Below are positions 23,951 through 36,647 of a DNA stretch of 64,000 bases, in pieces. Below the pieces are notes generated by a model that was not told the DNA's origin, searched no databases, and worked only from the letters and a program-made list of their open reading frames with translations. Origin of the DNA: Nematostella vectensis (taxonomy: Eukaryota; Cnidaria; Anthozoa; Actiniaria; Edwardsiidae). Every line of letters starts with the position of its first letter. Within the stretch, counting starts at the first letter, position 1. The DNA lies in contig NC_064036.1 in the NCBI RefSeq assembly GCF_932526225.1, positions 15,245,181-15,309,180 of the forward strand. The letters run 5' to 3'. The translations under genes and the position numbers were made by a program.

Positions 23951-25969
23951 TCATTTGACTAGCTTTTCGCAGCTGAGACAATCGAACAGCGACTCGACGT
24001 ACGAAACGGATTCACCAAATGCCACAATAGCCGCGATGCAACCCTCTTCCACGTCCATCGAGAAAAGAACCACGATGCGACCTTCACTCTGTTCGTTGAT
24101 GAAATTCGCGCGCTTTAGTAACTCCTCCGTGGTGCAGTCATGCGGGTCAGCGGCCTTGAAGAGAGACTTCGTCAGACCTTCCTTTGCCATATATGGGGCG
24201 ATCAGCGCATGCGGGGTGAAGCCGGTAAGCCGGGGGTTGAGATCGACAAGGTAGTCCCCGCTTGGACTTGTTATGACGTCAATGCCTGCTATCCCAAAGT
24301 ACCCTTGCGAGTGGAGGTACTCGGCCACAGGGATCACGAAATCTTCGTAGACTCTGTTCTTGTGGTCTTCCTGTACGTCCCAGTCCACCACGCTGCCGAC
24401 CCAGTCATAGTCCTTGAGTAGGTTGACGTTCGTGCCGAGCCATTGGATTTCCCCAGACTTGGTCAGGTAGAACTGAGAGCCGAACGTGTCAGTGACATTC
24501 TCTACGAACTCTGTGATGACATACGGTGCGATTTTGCCGAATTTGTCCTTGATAATCTGAAGTGCATCATCAAGCTGTTCCTGGTTGTAAACCACGTAGT
24601 TTCCGTAACCGCTTAAGCTTTGGTCAACCTGTTTAACACGATAAACAATTATAAATATAACAGAGGCAGAGAATTTTTTAAAAACTTATTCAGCGTTATG
24701 GGGACAAAAGCAAAGAAAAAACTGAAGATGGAACGGTTCCTTTTTATTTTTTTCCGATTACCTCCATAAGCTTGAACGACTCCGTTTCTATCTTCTCCTC
24801 CATTTTCTCTTCCATAGTCTCTTCATAGGAGCGCGGCAAGGATTTGATAAATTTGCCAGGAAAGGGAGGGTGGGAAGCTTATACAAAAATGCGTGAATAC
24901 TGCGATTTTAGGCAAGGAAACATAGCTCTTTTTACGGCACCTCCGGTAAAAGGATTAGGAAAAAAGATGGATGTGAAAATGGTAAACTGTAGGAGGTTTT
25001 GGTCCTTTAACGTTTCCTTCTCAGCATTTTTCAAGGAAATAACGTGCAGTAAAACTATACGCAAACCACGATTCTTCCTAACTGACCTTGACCATGCAGG
25101 GGAAGACCGCGTCGTCGGGGGAGAAGTGCTTGGGACATGGTGCGCCTGTCTCGGGGATGGCACTCTTGAGCAGGATGTGATAGTGCATGTCAGGTTCAAC
25201 CGCGTGCTTTTCTTCTGGGATCTTCTGCATCGGGAAGATGGTGATGATGGGGTCTGCGTCATCCATACCTGTTGGAAAGTGTTATTGCGTACTGAGGTTT
25301 AAGGGTCACCGAATTGTTGGCAAGCACTGACGAGCATACGATGCGAGCACCTGCAAAATACTGCGCGCAAATAGAAAATAAATAATTGAAATCGCGAGCA
25401 AATTCGCGGCCAGGAATGCGTGCACTTTGTGAGCACTACGCTAAATTTGCAAGCCTGATTTACAAATTATTGAAGATTATTCAAAGGGGACGGGGGAAAA
25501 GAATTAGCAAGTATTTTATGAACGCATTAAATAGCCAGCCGACCTTCCTCTGCTTTTGAGAATAGTCAACGCGGCGCTTACTAATGAACATCCTAAACAA
25601 GTTACCTTCATCGACAGTCTTGAAGTTGGGTTCTGGGAAGTCGGGCAGCCACTGCTTCCAGTGCTGGATAAGGGACTCACTCGGCTGCTTGTCCATCAGA
25701 ATGGGAAACTCATCTCCCGCCACCGGACAGATCCGGCCTGGGTACAGGTACAAAAATGGGTTGTTCTTCTTCTCCTCCTTGGACAAGTCGAAAATTCTGT
25801 ACTTCTTGTCGTTCAGGAATCGGTAGTTCTGCACGAAGGAGGTGGGGTATGCCGATAAGATGTTGGCGTTCTTCAAATCCTGTTTGAACAGGTTTCCAAG
25901 CGTCAAAACCGGTGCGACTGATTCGGTGTCGATCTCGATCGTCTTCTGGATGTTGTTGTTAGGGTCCAT
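23951..25969 (-). CDS. ATP-grasp superfamily ligase-like protein
   Basis: A probable ATP-dependent carboxylate-amine/thiol ligase; substrate unknown. Exons 25969-25606, 25268-25087 and 24628-23951, all GT-AG with phases 1 and 0; 407 aa. Start is the first ATG after a CTTTAG acceptor-like site, so a 5' UTR intron is likely. Residues 1-121 form an N-domain I do not recognise. The ATP-grasp fold begins at about FPCMVK (Lys182 as nucleotide-binding Lys) followed by the glycine-rich loop SLSGYGNYVVYN (186-197), VITEFVE hinge region, GIAGIDV and VDLNPRLTG (Asn313 as metal ligand). No signal peptide or membrane segment is visible, so it is probably cytosolic. A candidate cassette exon at about 24850-24772 was not included. 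Family is firm; function is not assigned. Confidence 0.82.
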
Positions 25970-28258
25970 AACTAAAGGGAAAAAACACATTTGCTATGTT
26001 AAATTTATCCACGAAGATGAGACCGAGGGCAACAAAAACGTAAAGTGAAGAGCGAAACGTGAAGTCAGCTAAATCTTGTTTCTGAATCTTGCGTAAAAAC
26101 TATTGTCGCAAGTTTGAGATAAAAGTCTATCGATTCTAAGCATAGTCAGTGTATTCCTTAAAGGAAAATCACCTTATGAACGATCCACGAATAATCTTGT
26201 TTGTTAACGAAAATATCCTCTGATTCTATCGTTTCGGTGCCCAATCAGGAATGAAAAGCTACTTGTCCAGTACCACGTATATATGCAGCTCTATTGCATA
26301 ATACACACAATTTTACAAACCACGCCCACAATTGCGAATATGGCAGGTATCACGTATAATTAGAAAATCGTGTCGAAAGTCATGACAATGCATTTTCTAT
26401 ACGTGCTGATACTGCGTTTTATTGCTATTGTCAATATGACATAAAAACAATGTTTGACTTTTAAAGTTTAACTGTGTATTGAACGTATGTAAGACCCAAT
26501 GAAGTTTTAGCGAAGTCCTTAAGTTTTGTAGTTGTGGACATTTTTTGTTACTTTTTCAGCTGTTTTTTGTATCAAAATAGAAAGAATGCGCGGAAGTGTG
26601 GGAAAAAAAATCAATCAAAACCTTTCAAAATTTCTAAAACAAAAGTGCCTGGGAAAAAACGCGCAAAAAAAATGCCAGTACAATGCAAAGGTTAGGCGCA
26701 ATTTTTTTTTTTTTTTTTTACGGTAGAGTATTTGAACCTTAAACCAAAAAAACATTGGTATTGATATTATCAAGTGGAAAGTTATATCCTCTCTCCTCTC
26801 AAAAGGCACTGTGGACAATTTTAGATTCTTTTATGTAGTTCTTTTTTGTCTCTTGGAAGATTTTGTCCCAAGTCAATCAATAGGCTCATCGTCCAAAAAC
26901 GTGATTTCCATAACAGGTGAAAGCCAAATATATGAATAATACATGTGTGTATGATAAGGCGCACGTCAAAAAGAAACTAAAAAAAGGAAAAAGCACCGTT
27001 GGCATTGAGTAAACTAAACAGCAGGTATAATTTACGCGTGACATATTTTTATAACTGTGTTCTCAAAAAGAGTATAGTAAAAGCTTACTTGCTAATTCGA
27101 CAATAAAACGATCTTCTTTTAAAATGAATAGTGCAATTTGGACATTATTAATTGCTACCAAAGGATACTTTCATCTGGCTGGGTCTTGCATTAGTAAATA
27201 ATAAATGAAATATTGAATATTTTATGTTTAAAAATTGAGTCATTTGCGTCGGAATACGAGGACCTGGTCCCGTCTTTGTATTCGCGCCAAACTATACCAG
27301 CAAAGTCGCAAACCATAGGTTTTAGAAATTAAATCGTCAATTAATCATAACAGTTAGAATACCATCAGAACTTAGGCTCATATGTTATGATCAAATTTAA
27401 CGATTCTAATTAACGAAAATGCCGCAATGACAAGAGATTGAAGTCTTCATTAGCAAATGACTGAAATGAAAAAAGGTACAGAAGAATAAGTTGTACACGA
27501 AGAGAGCGACTATTGCGTAAAAAATCAGCCCTCTTTTTATTGGCGTAAAAATGCCAACGCAAAAGGAAATATTATCAAGAGGAAAATCCGAGAAGTTCCT
27601 TCTAATTGATAGCAAATTACGTAATACGAACATTTCATGATATAACTTTTTAAAAAGACGCAAAAAATGAAAGATGGTGATCACCCATGTTGATTGATGA
27701 TTATCGATAGCACAAAGTCCAAACGCCGTTCTTTTTAAGTGCCGTTCCAAATGCAAATGCATGCAAACTAAAAATTTCGGTTGTTCTATGTTCATTTGAC
27801 AACATGTGACAAGGCAGAAAGTAGCAGTATAGACGATCAATGGAACGTTTCCTTTTTTGTTACAGAGTGCACACTCTGTTTAAATTTCACAAAAACTATT
27901 ACACCTCACGCACCTCAAAAACGAAGAAGCTTAAGTAGATTTCGTTGAAGCTAATTTATCATTTTAGCAACCATTTATTAAGACAAAACACACTAGCAGC
28001 GCGCTTAAACCAACTAAAGCAACAGTTTTAATCATGTACGAAAAATATTATTGTTTTAGGTATACCTATAGGCAAACCTGTGTATTTCTTCCTTCTAAAT
28101 GTTTTGTATACGTTGAACAGTATACTTTTAAAGCAATGTTATACAAAAAATTGATTTTTAAAAATTGGAAAACTGAGAGCTAATATGGAACTGCAAATTG
28201 CGCTCTTAAAAAAGGCGCGTTTTGTTTCCTGTATTTATTCTATTTGTGCTTTACTTAC
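25970..28258. other. Probable 5' UTR intron of the ATP-grasp gene; otherwise empty
   Basis: AT-rich sequence without supported exons. I infer it is an intron, from the acceptor before the ATG at 25969 and the donor at 28258. T-rich and A-rich runs near 26580-26720 give spurious ORFs. Confidence 0.35.
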
Positions 28259-28378
28259 CTTCAGATTTGAAGCAGCTAAAGTAGACTAGTATAGTCGGTA
28301 GTGTACTTGCAGTTGCTTGGTGAGCTCGGGCACAGTGAAAGACCCTTTCGATATTGGGGCTCTTCATATAGCCCTGAA
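28259..28378 (-). promoter_or_regulatory. Candidate promoter and noncoding exon of ATP-grasp gene
   Basis: On the minus strand, CTATATGAAG (about 28366-28375) resembles a TATA box. About 110 bases further on, a perfect donor CTGAAG|GTAAGT lies with the exon end at 28259. No ATG-initiated ORF lies between, so this would be an untranslated first exon spliced to the acceptor just before 25969. Inferred; no transcript data. Confidence 0.35.
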
Positions 28379-28379
28379 T

Positions 28380-29749
28380 AAATTAATACCCATATCTGGC
28401 CTGCCATTCGCAAACGATACAAATTAACAATCGTTGGCTCGATATGTGATGCTTATTAACTCAAATCAATTCAAACACCAGAGAAAGAAGCGACGCTAGA
28501 AGACATGGATGAATATCAACGAATACCCAAGCGTGCAATCAAGTGTGTTTGAGATTTCTATTTACGCCGTGTGCTAGATTGTATATACAAAATTCAATAT
28601 TTTATGGTGTTTTAAGGATTAGGTTCAGGGTCGTTGTTTGAGCACTTCAACAGGTAGTTACAGCCCTTTAACAAATTAGGAAAAGAATTACACAAATGAT
28701 CAATGGCAATCTATTATGGTTTTTATAATGAGCACAATTTGATTCCGCATTTTAGAACGTATCAGGACTAAAAAAGCCTCGGGATGCTCTTCGCATGTTG
28801 TTAAAACTTGGTGAAATCTTAGGCTGGACGTTCTTATAAAAAAGTTCTTATAAAAAGTGTATAAATATCTTTATTTTCACTTGAAGGAACAGGAATTGCA
28901 AGTTGTTTGATTCAATTAAATTGCAGATTGCCCAAGCTCCCATTTCGCTTGGCTTTAGGAAAGCTGTCAAACTTTTAAGCTTATTTTTAGCTTATTGTTT
29001 AACTTGAACTCTGTCCAACTTTTAACAGCTTTTCATTCTCCGGCTGACGACACAAACGAACGCGGCAAAAGACTAAAAGAGAAGCTAAAAAGATACTATT
29101 GTCTTCTATAGCATTAATACAACTGTCTACCTTTCTTTTCCTTTTTGCAAAAAAGTACTTAGTAAGGGGAATGCAAACAGGGAGCCAGCTAATTTGCCTA
29201 GAGTCAACTCTTTTATACATGGACAACTTTATGACGGAACATGAAAAAAAGGAAGTTAATTAGGGCAAAGAATTGCGTCCATTTCTTCGTCGGTCTATGT
29301 ACGAAGACAGCTAGTGATCAATATCCTGTCAATGCTAAAAATCGACATAATCATACAAGGAAACACAATAAACAAGTGCTTTGTTTACATCCCTTGTTTT
29401 GGGTTAACATTTTGTATCTTTAGCAATGGCTTAATTTCCTCCCACCATCAACGGCAGTACATTTATTGAGATTCCTGCCAGCTAGTGCTAAACCAAAAAG
29501 CCGGCACTTCTAAAAACTAGTTAAATTGCTTTCCAATATTGGGGATTACAAAAAAAAAATAGCTTCGTCTTAATTTAAAAGACAAAAAAGAAGTGGATAG
29601 CAAACTGGCAGGAAATAGCAGAAAAGGGCTATTTGTGTCTAAACTAAGTTAACTTATTATTATAACTTACTAGTGGGTACCCGTGTAACATTCATAAAAG
29701 AGATCAGAGAAGATTTGAAAAGTTCATCAAGTTCATATTGGAAATAACA
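28380..29749. other. Intergenic, nothing recognised
   Basis: AT-rich, short ORFs only, with no inverted repeats or splice-linked exons that could be supported. Confidence 0.4.
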
Positions 29750-30231
29750 GGGGCTCATAAGTAGGGGCATTCAACCTCCCCGCGTTCTGGTACTATATAG
29801 GTGTCACGGCGTTTCCTAGGATCAGGCTATTTTTAGACGCGCGGATAAGCCAGACAGATGCTTCCTTTGTGTTGACGTTTTGGCTGAGCTCAACTGCACG
29901 CGCAGTCTCAGACAAAAAGCTATGTTTTTTCTTCGGTACTTCTTTGACTTCCGTTGCTCTCTTTTTCAATATGAATCCAACTTTGCCTTCGAATTTGAAT
30001 TCTGGCTTGCAATTCTTTTGTTGACAAACAAAACCGACGGATGATGGATAAAAAAAGTATTCTTTCTAACTGAAATTTGCGCATGCAGCCTCACGTCACT
30101 CGCGCGCGCAACCAACGTCAATGTAGCTGATTGGCCCGCCCGTTCGTGCGCGCGCGTCTAAAAATAGCCTGATCCTAGGAAACGCCGTGACACTCATATA
30201 ATACAGATGATTGCCCCTACTTGTGAGCCCC
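29750..30231. mobile_element. Nested inverted-repeat MITE
   Basis: Outer arms GGGGCTCATAAGTAGGGGCA (29750) and its near-exact complement (30211-30231) enclose inner arms of about 43 bp. The inner arms begin GTGTCACGGCGTTTCCTAGG (29801-29843 and 30150-30193) and are essentially perfect. The interior of about 300 bp is CpG-rich near the inner right arm. This is either one element with two-tier ends or one MITE inside another. Confidence 0.8.
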
Positions 30232-31775
30232 AAAAATTACAAATATAACAGGATTGCTACCGATATTTATTACAAATAAAATGCAGCGAACGTCTACATA
30301 CAACCTGATCGATCACAGAAATTTTATATGCTATGCTAAAAAATTACGCCCAAAATAGGTTATTCCCTTGAATTGCACTGCGCACCCCTTTCTGCGCATA
30401 GTGCCGCGCGCTGTTTGTTCGAATATTCCGGTATTAAAGTTCTTATAAACTTTCACTTATATCAATCTAGCCAAAACAAAGCATAGATAAACTTTCAAAT
30501 TCTGAAAAGGGAATTGAATTTGATTGACATTTTTATTTTCTACAGATCTTTGAAAATTTTCCTGGCCGCGGCAAAGGAGATTGAATCGAGTGAATAATTC
30601 CAAGTTTTGGCGGGAAAATCTGAAACAACATATTTTCCTTAAATCCTTTAAAATTCAGAGACGGCAATGCCACAAAATATTGGCGGGTTGTTTTCCATTG
30701 CAATGCTACCCACAATGAAACGAATAATAATTTAAAAGTCGAGAATTGTATGCGAAAAAAGTGAAATTTCGTTTTGTTGTAGGTTTCAAAAACAGCGCGC
30801 GCTAATGAGAATGTCGCCATTCTTGATTGCGAATGCAGCGCGCGCGCACAATGCAAAAACAATTTAAAGACTAAAAAATATCTGCTAAATTTTGCAGATT
30901 TATTTCCTGAAGTTAAACAATCATTTGACTACCAGGTTGAGATATAAAGATGACGGAAAAAGTTGTAACCACACAACGTTTTTCAGCAATAACTAAGAAG
31001 ACATGCACAAATGAGGGCCTTTCAGTGCACGGCCTTTTTTCCGAAGGTTGACCAAAATACCTCAATATTACAGATTTGAGTTATTCGCGCGAATGAGTGT
31101 TTTATAGTGTCCATAAGAACCACATATCATTTGGAAGATGAAAATATAAAGACAAAGTCTATCAACTCTAAAAGGTTATATGGACTTTAAGTGCGAAAGG
31201 CTCACGTTTTTTACTTAAAATCCGTTGGGCAGAAAAACGAAGTCGTTTACCACCATTTTTTGGCTCAAATAGTTAAATATATAAGGAAAAATGATATACT
31301 GAAAGAAAAAAGTTGGATAGTAGAATTTTGTTTATTTTCTCTTTAAGTTTATTAGTTTTGTTTATTTTCTCTTTAAGTTTTTAAAAAATTGTACTTCAAA
31401 ATGGCGTTTTTTACCGTATAAATAGTGGCGAAAACAGTGTCTTTTAGTGCGGAGAACTCCTAAAATGTGATTTGTTTTGAACTATAGCTATTAGGGGTTA
31501 TTGTTAAGGGGATCGGATATTGGCAGCTCAACAAACAGGACTTTTTTAAAGACAATAGACGCTCTTAGAGTTGGGATTTTTCCTCGCGCGATCAGTAAAA
31601 ACCGGTCATCCTATGCCCCTCTGTTGTGAAAACGAGCTCGGTAACCCCATTTTTTAATTACATTTTTGAAAGCCCTTAACTTCAAAATTGTTTATGCCAA
31701 GTTTTACAAAAAATTCTGGATAGTGGAACTATTTCAAAGAAATAACCAAGCGCGCGCACTCATTTATTTTTAGCA
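30232..31775. other. Intergenic, nothing recognised
   Basis: A 22-bp motif ending TTTATTTTCTCTTTAAGTTT is duplicated at about 31329-31378. CGCGCG patches occur near 30790-30850. No gene could be supported. Confidence 0.4.
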
Positions 31776-31996
31776 CTTGGGCGAAAATATAAATTTACAA
31801 GGCTATACATGGTTTCTTAAATGTTTTTAACATTTACTAGATAAATTTAGTGAATTTAAGTTCAGTTTAAGCACCCATCTTAAATATTGTAGTATATTTA
31901 AGCAAATTTAAGTCACTTTTTAAATGTTTTTACATGTAGTATTTAATTTAAGTGTCTTTAAGAATGTTCTTAAACAAAGTACTAACTTTACTATAT

Positions 31997-33832
31997 TTAA
32001 ACACGAAGGCGCGGTATAAAAGAATGCTTCCATTGGAAGCATCGGCTCATTTGTCAATCAAATGAGGGAAACGGCGAAGATCAGCCTTTCTTCAACATCT
32101 AATGTCCCTGTAAGGTTTATCAATTCCCTATTTGCTTGGTGTGATTTAAAGACACTACAGGAAATAGATATTGACGGCCAACAAATTCATACCCTAGGAA
32201 AATATAGAAAAAAGTACTATATAAAAGTTATGCAACATTTTGGAGAACCCAGGCACAGTTAAATCAAAATAGTGGAAAGCTACGCACTTATTGCAAGATC
32301 AAGACAAATTTTAAACTAAAAATTTTTTTTTCAGAAGCTAATGTTAGACGCCGACAATCTATGACTAGATTGCGTGTCTCGGCACACAAACTAGCAATTG
32401 AAACAGGCCGCTATAAAAAATTTACCTTATGAATTAAGGATTTGTGAGAAATGTGAAAAAAATAAGGTTGGGGATGAGCACCATACCTTAATGGAATTCG
32501 ACTAGGTCAATTATATACGTCGAGTATTTTTTTAATGATCTTTTTGCAACAATAACTCTTTCAAACTGTTAAGGCCAAAAGACCTTTTTTTGTATATTAT
32601 GAGCTTAACAGATGACTCCATTACGAGCCTAGTCCTGAAATTTTGTGATGATGTAATTAAATATTATGAATAGAGGATAGGCATATAAGCCAACCTACTT
32701 TGTAGGGATTTTATTGGGATGGTACTAAGCCCTACTTTTAACCTGGTCAGTTGCCGAAGCCTGATCATGGTAAACATGTATTGATCAACTATTAAATTTG
32801 GTAAAAAGATAATAAAGACAAATTGACTTCCTGTCAAATAAGAAGTAAAAGTCAACTGGGGGTTCAACATCCCCTGACCTGCCCACCACACCAAATTTTC
32901 TTCCTGCTCAGGTAAATGTCAAAACACTTGGATTTTTGGTTAATTCTTGAACAGATGTACAACAGCAGATAGGCACACTTTGCATTTTTGTTTTACACCT
33001 GTTGCAGCAACAAAAAAGTAGAAATAATGGTTTCACTAGTATAAGTTTTACTGAGTGTCCTCTTACACTACAGCTGTAAAGTGACTTATGGATAATAAAA
33101 TATGTATATGATGTATCTTGACTTTATACCTGATGTTTGCTGCTTATGTTTAGTTCTAATGTCCTGCTCTGTTGTGTGCTATTTTTCAGTACAGAACTTA
33201 CAAAAACACATATTATTTTCTGCAATATCTTTTCTTCCTGTCTTCCTTTCCTCTTCTCCCCATTTTAGGTGCTTCTTTCCAGAGTAATATGCTCTTCATA
33301 TTTCCCCGAATGTCTGATTGAAATACGAATCATGCTACCGGCCAAGAAAAGTGCGAAGAAATGAGGCAAAATCGCTCCACGAAACATGTTTTCTAAACAC
33401 GCTAAGAATGGCAAAATTTAGCTCTGTTTGTACCCCATTGCAAGCACAATCCCTTCGGATAGACTGCTAAGCAATGACTGTGGTCATTGCGGGCCCAAGC
33501 TCACCAAATCCTTCCTTAGGAGAGTCGGGAAGGTATACATACCAAAAATGGCGTCGAAGGGAAAGGCGGGAGATTTGAAATCGCGCCGTAAATGTACGAA
33601 TTCTAAGACAAATATGCATTTCTCGCTGCCAAGAAAGGCTTGAAGTACAAATCAAACATATCTTTTCTTTCATTTGGGAAATTATTTATTCGTTGGATAT
33701 CAAATCATTAGATTTGGGGGCATTCTTTCTTGACTGGGCTCGTAACGTTAACGGCCGCCATGTTGGACTTTCTCTCCATTTGAAAAATGTGGGCGGGGCT
33801 TAGGCCCTTTTATAACGCGCCTTCGTGTTTAA
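31997..33832. mobile_element. TTAA-flanked inverted-repeat element E, nested
   Basis: TTAA-ACACGAAGGCGCGGTATAAA at the left and its complement ending CGCGCCTTCGTGT-TTAA at the right (33807-33832) give about 22-bp terminal repeats with TTAA on both sides. The element is about 1.83 kb, carries a decayed LINE 3' coding fragment, and lies inside the larger inverted-repeat structure. Confidence 0.75.
32060..32512 (+). pseudogene. Degenerate LINE retrotransposon C-terminal fragment
   Basis: In broken frames the sequence reads RLRVSAHKLAIETGRYKK, then after a stop and frame change ELRICEKCEKNK and DEHHTLME. This is the basic HKL-IE-GRY plus C-x2-C...H motif found at the C-terminus of many LINE ORF2-type proteins. 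Upstream, 32062-32262 is open and may be the preceding part. In-frame stops and frameshifts show it is dead. Confidence 0.6.
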
Positions 33833-36647
33833 ACGCATCTTGAACATTATGAAATGTTCACGATCTGCTTTTATGCTTTTCGTAGTTATGAAGCAAAGGC
33901 ATTTAAACCCTTCCCGTTGGTTTTGGCGATTTTCTCTAGTCGAATTATTCTTATTGCATGTTCTGTGGCGTTCATGATTGTAACGTTCAAATTTTCCCCC
34001 GCATAATTTACAAGGATGACGGCGCTATTTCATCTTTTCCATTTATTTCATGTAAAAAACTTTTTTCAATAGATCGAAATGTGAGAATCTTCATTTGAAA
34101 AAGTGCGCGCGCCCTAACAAGCGTCAGAGAGTTCGTCACATTGATTGACATCTGTTGACATCGAAGCAAAAGCCTCACGTGTGCATCGCGCTGAAATCAT
34201 TAGCTTTCATCTGCATAACAAAGACCGACCGGAAAAACCCACGTGAACGGCTCTGAAGTCTATTCTAAGTGATACTCGTGTCTTCGCCGTTACTGTAACC
34301 GACACTCGAAACTGAGCAAGGCTCATTCACTTTTGGTATAAAAGCAAAGCGAGAATTTGGCTATTATTTTACAGCAACTAATTACAAGACAACAAAAGGA
34401 AGAGTAGCAACAAGTGAAAGATGTTTTGAAAGAGCAGGTAAACACTGGAACAGACCGTCGCGTGAATATGAGAACGGCAATCGTACCGAAGAGCGCCGAG
34501 GCCGTAAGAAATACCAAACGATCCGCAGAATGCCAGGTACCAATAGCTATTTTGAAGTAGATAAAGACTCTCTAAGACTTCGTGATGGGGAATTGTCTGG
34601 CCAGCTGAAGCTTACATGACAATGATGCATTCGGTCCGACTTGCGTGACACTGTTGTTATGTTTTGTTTTATAAATATTTGAAACAAAAAAACTATCACT
34701 TTCCCTCCATGGTTCGATACTCAACAATTATAATTAAGCCATATTTGTTGTTGGATGGATTAAATTTTACCGTGATTCAAGGATTGATTTGACTACTGAT
34801 GATGAAATGAATATCTTATTTGCATAGTGTCTTGTTTGCAAGTTGGATCAACAAGCTTTATTGGAGGAGGGTTGTAGGCTATTCGGGTTACGTTCAAGTT
34901 TTCGTTTTTTTTTAGCTTTTAAAAAAATCAAATCCCTTTGTTTATTAACTAGATCTACAATTTGAATTTTTTTCGAGAAACTCAAAAAACATTTTCTATA
35001 CACTGGAGATTTCTAGCTTTGCTTTGGTATGTAGTCTTTTGAAAGGGACGGTAAAATACGAGCAGCAAAAGCGTACAACTTTTGTGGTAGCATTTGCCAA
35101 AAAAAAAAAAATCAAAGGCGATGTTGCGCATTTTACTACCGGCGAACCAACTTTTGTCGCAGCAAAGGATAAACTAAGTGTAGGTTAACTGTGAAATTTA
35201 AAGAACTCAAGATGGTTTTACCTTTTTTATTCAGAAACTCTATAATTGCCAAGGCGATGGAGCAGATTGAATAGGAGCCAGAGCGCAATGAAAAGTGAGC
35301 GAAAGTGATTACTATGGACTATACACTATGTCATCAGGAAACTGTGGGGAGATGGATATGGAGGATGGAGAGAGCCGGGTGTTTTTGATGGTGAAGCCCC
35401 TGGGAAAGAAAAGATTTGAGGAGAGTGAAACAAGAGTTGAACAGGAGGCATGTGGCGGGCCTGACTAGAAGGGCCCAGCAGAAGTGTCTGCGCAGGGTAA
35501 GAAGCTTTAAGTTTTCAAACCGCCCTTGTCCCTCATGCCCAGTCAGGTGGGAAGTCCTGAGGAAAAGGGAGACATCCCTACCTCCCCTCTCACCCCTTCC
35601 TTGGCAGCGCCTGCCACCATTGGAAAAAAACGCCCAGAACATCACAAAGGTCATCATGAGCACTAACTTAGTTGAGACTTTTACAGTATTAGTACAGTAA
35701 TTGTTAATTTTTACAGTTGGTCTTATCAGATTGAGCGTTATATTATATATTTATAGTGTATTTTAATTTCCATTTTGTTTCAGTTGCTTTTAGCAGATTG
35801 ATTGCAATATATATTTATAGAAAAATTAGAAAAAAAGCCAAAAAATATGAACTTGTTACTGAGCTTATTTATTTATTTTTTTGAATATTATTTTAGGTCT
35901 AACAGCGAACACAAGTTTAAAACTTTTCGTCATTGTTAATTTCATTTATAGAACTTATATAACGTAGAACACACAAAAATATTGTAATTATGTTATAGTT
36001 GCTACAGAGAAACTTGGAAAAAAAGATTGGTTGTAATTCTATAAAATAGTGTTTATTTCAATAAAATTCTTGATAGGCAAGTTTTGTATTGTGGACTTAC
36101 TATGATTTGTAGTAGGCTCTTATCTGGTGAAATGAGGCTATTTTATCACACAGAAACCACAGAATATTAACCTGAGAATTTATAAGAACTTTAATACCCC
36201 TGACATTTAAGTACACATTTAACTTGCCCGAAATGCCCCATTTCATTACATTTAAAAACTGTTTAAAGCTGATATTTATGCAGTTTAAGATTCCTTAAAA
36301 TTGATTAAACATTACTTTTAGCTACATATAAGAAGGTCCTAGACTTGCCCGAAATGCCCTTAAATATATTATTTTAGAACATTTCATTGCATTTAAAAAC
36401 AGTTTAAAGGTGATATTTAAATATTTTTAGATTCCTTAAAATTGATTAAATATTACTTTTAAATACATTTAAGAAGGTTCTTAAATGTTCTTTCTAACAA
36501 CATTTAAGGATTTCTTAAAGTCACTTAAATGTACTTTAATGCAACATTTAAGAATTCTTAAATAGCATCGGAAAGACAGTTAAAAATGGTATCTAAATTG
36601 TCTTTCGGAATGTTTCCAACAGCCTTAAATCTATATTTTCACCCAAG

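Larger units (their letters stand above)
31776..36647. mobile_element. Large composite element with TTTAAG-rich inverted ends
   Basis: The left end CTTGGGCGAAAATATAAATTT matches, inverted, the right end near 36620-36647, and both ends are flanked by GCA (possible 3-bp duplication). About 220 bp at the left and 450 bp at the right are crowded with ATTTAAG/CTTAAAT motifs in both orientations, like transposase-binding subterminal repeats. Inside are a TTAA-flanked element (32001-33828) with a LINE remnant, and about 2.4 kb with no transposase I can recognise. Superfamily not assigned. Confidence 0.5.

Noticed and set aside
24772..24855. Possible extra exon in the ATP-grasp gene (SYEETMEEKMEEKIE)
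   Set aside because: It has a donor after ATGGAG but no acceptor in the right phase. It would split the ATP-grasp Lys from its glycine loop, whereas direct joining gives a normal motif.
34374..34618. Open, basic 81-codon frame after a TTTTACAG site (+)
   Set aside because: No partner exon and no recognised family; inside transposon-rich DNA. It might be real but is not supportable.
35334..35700. Overlapping ORFs of about 100 codons on both strands
   Set aside because: Neither shows a domain; they mirror each other in a locally GC-rich segment of the composite element.
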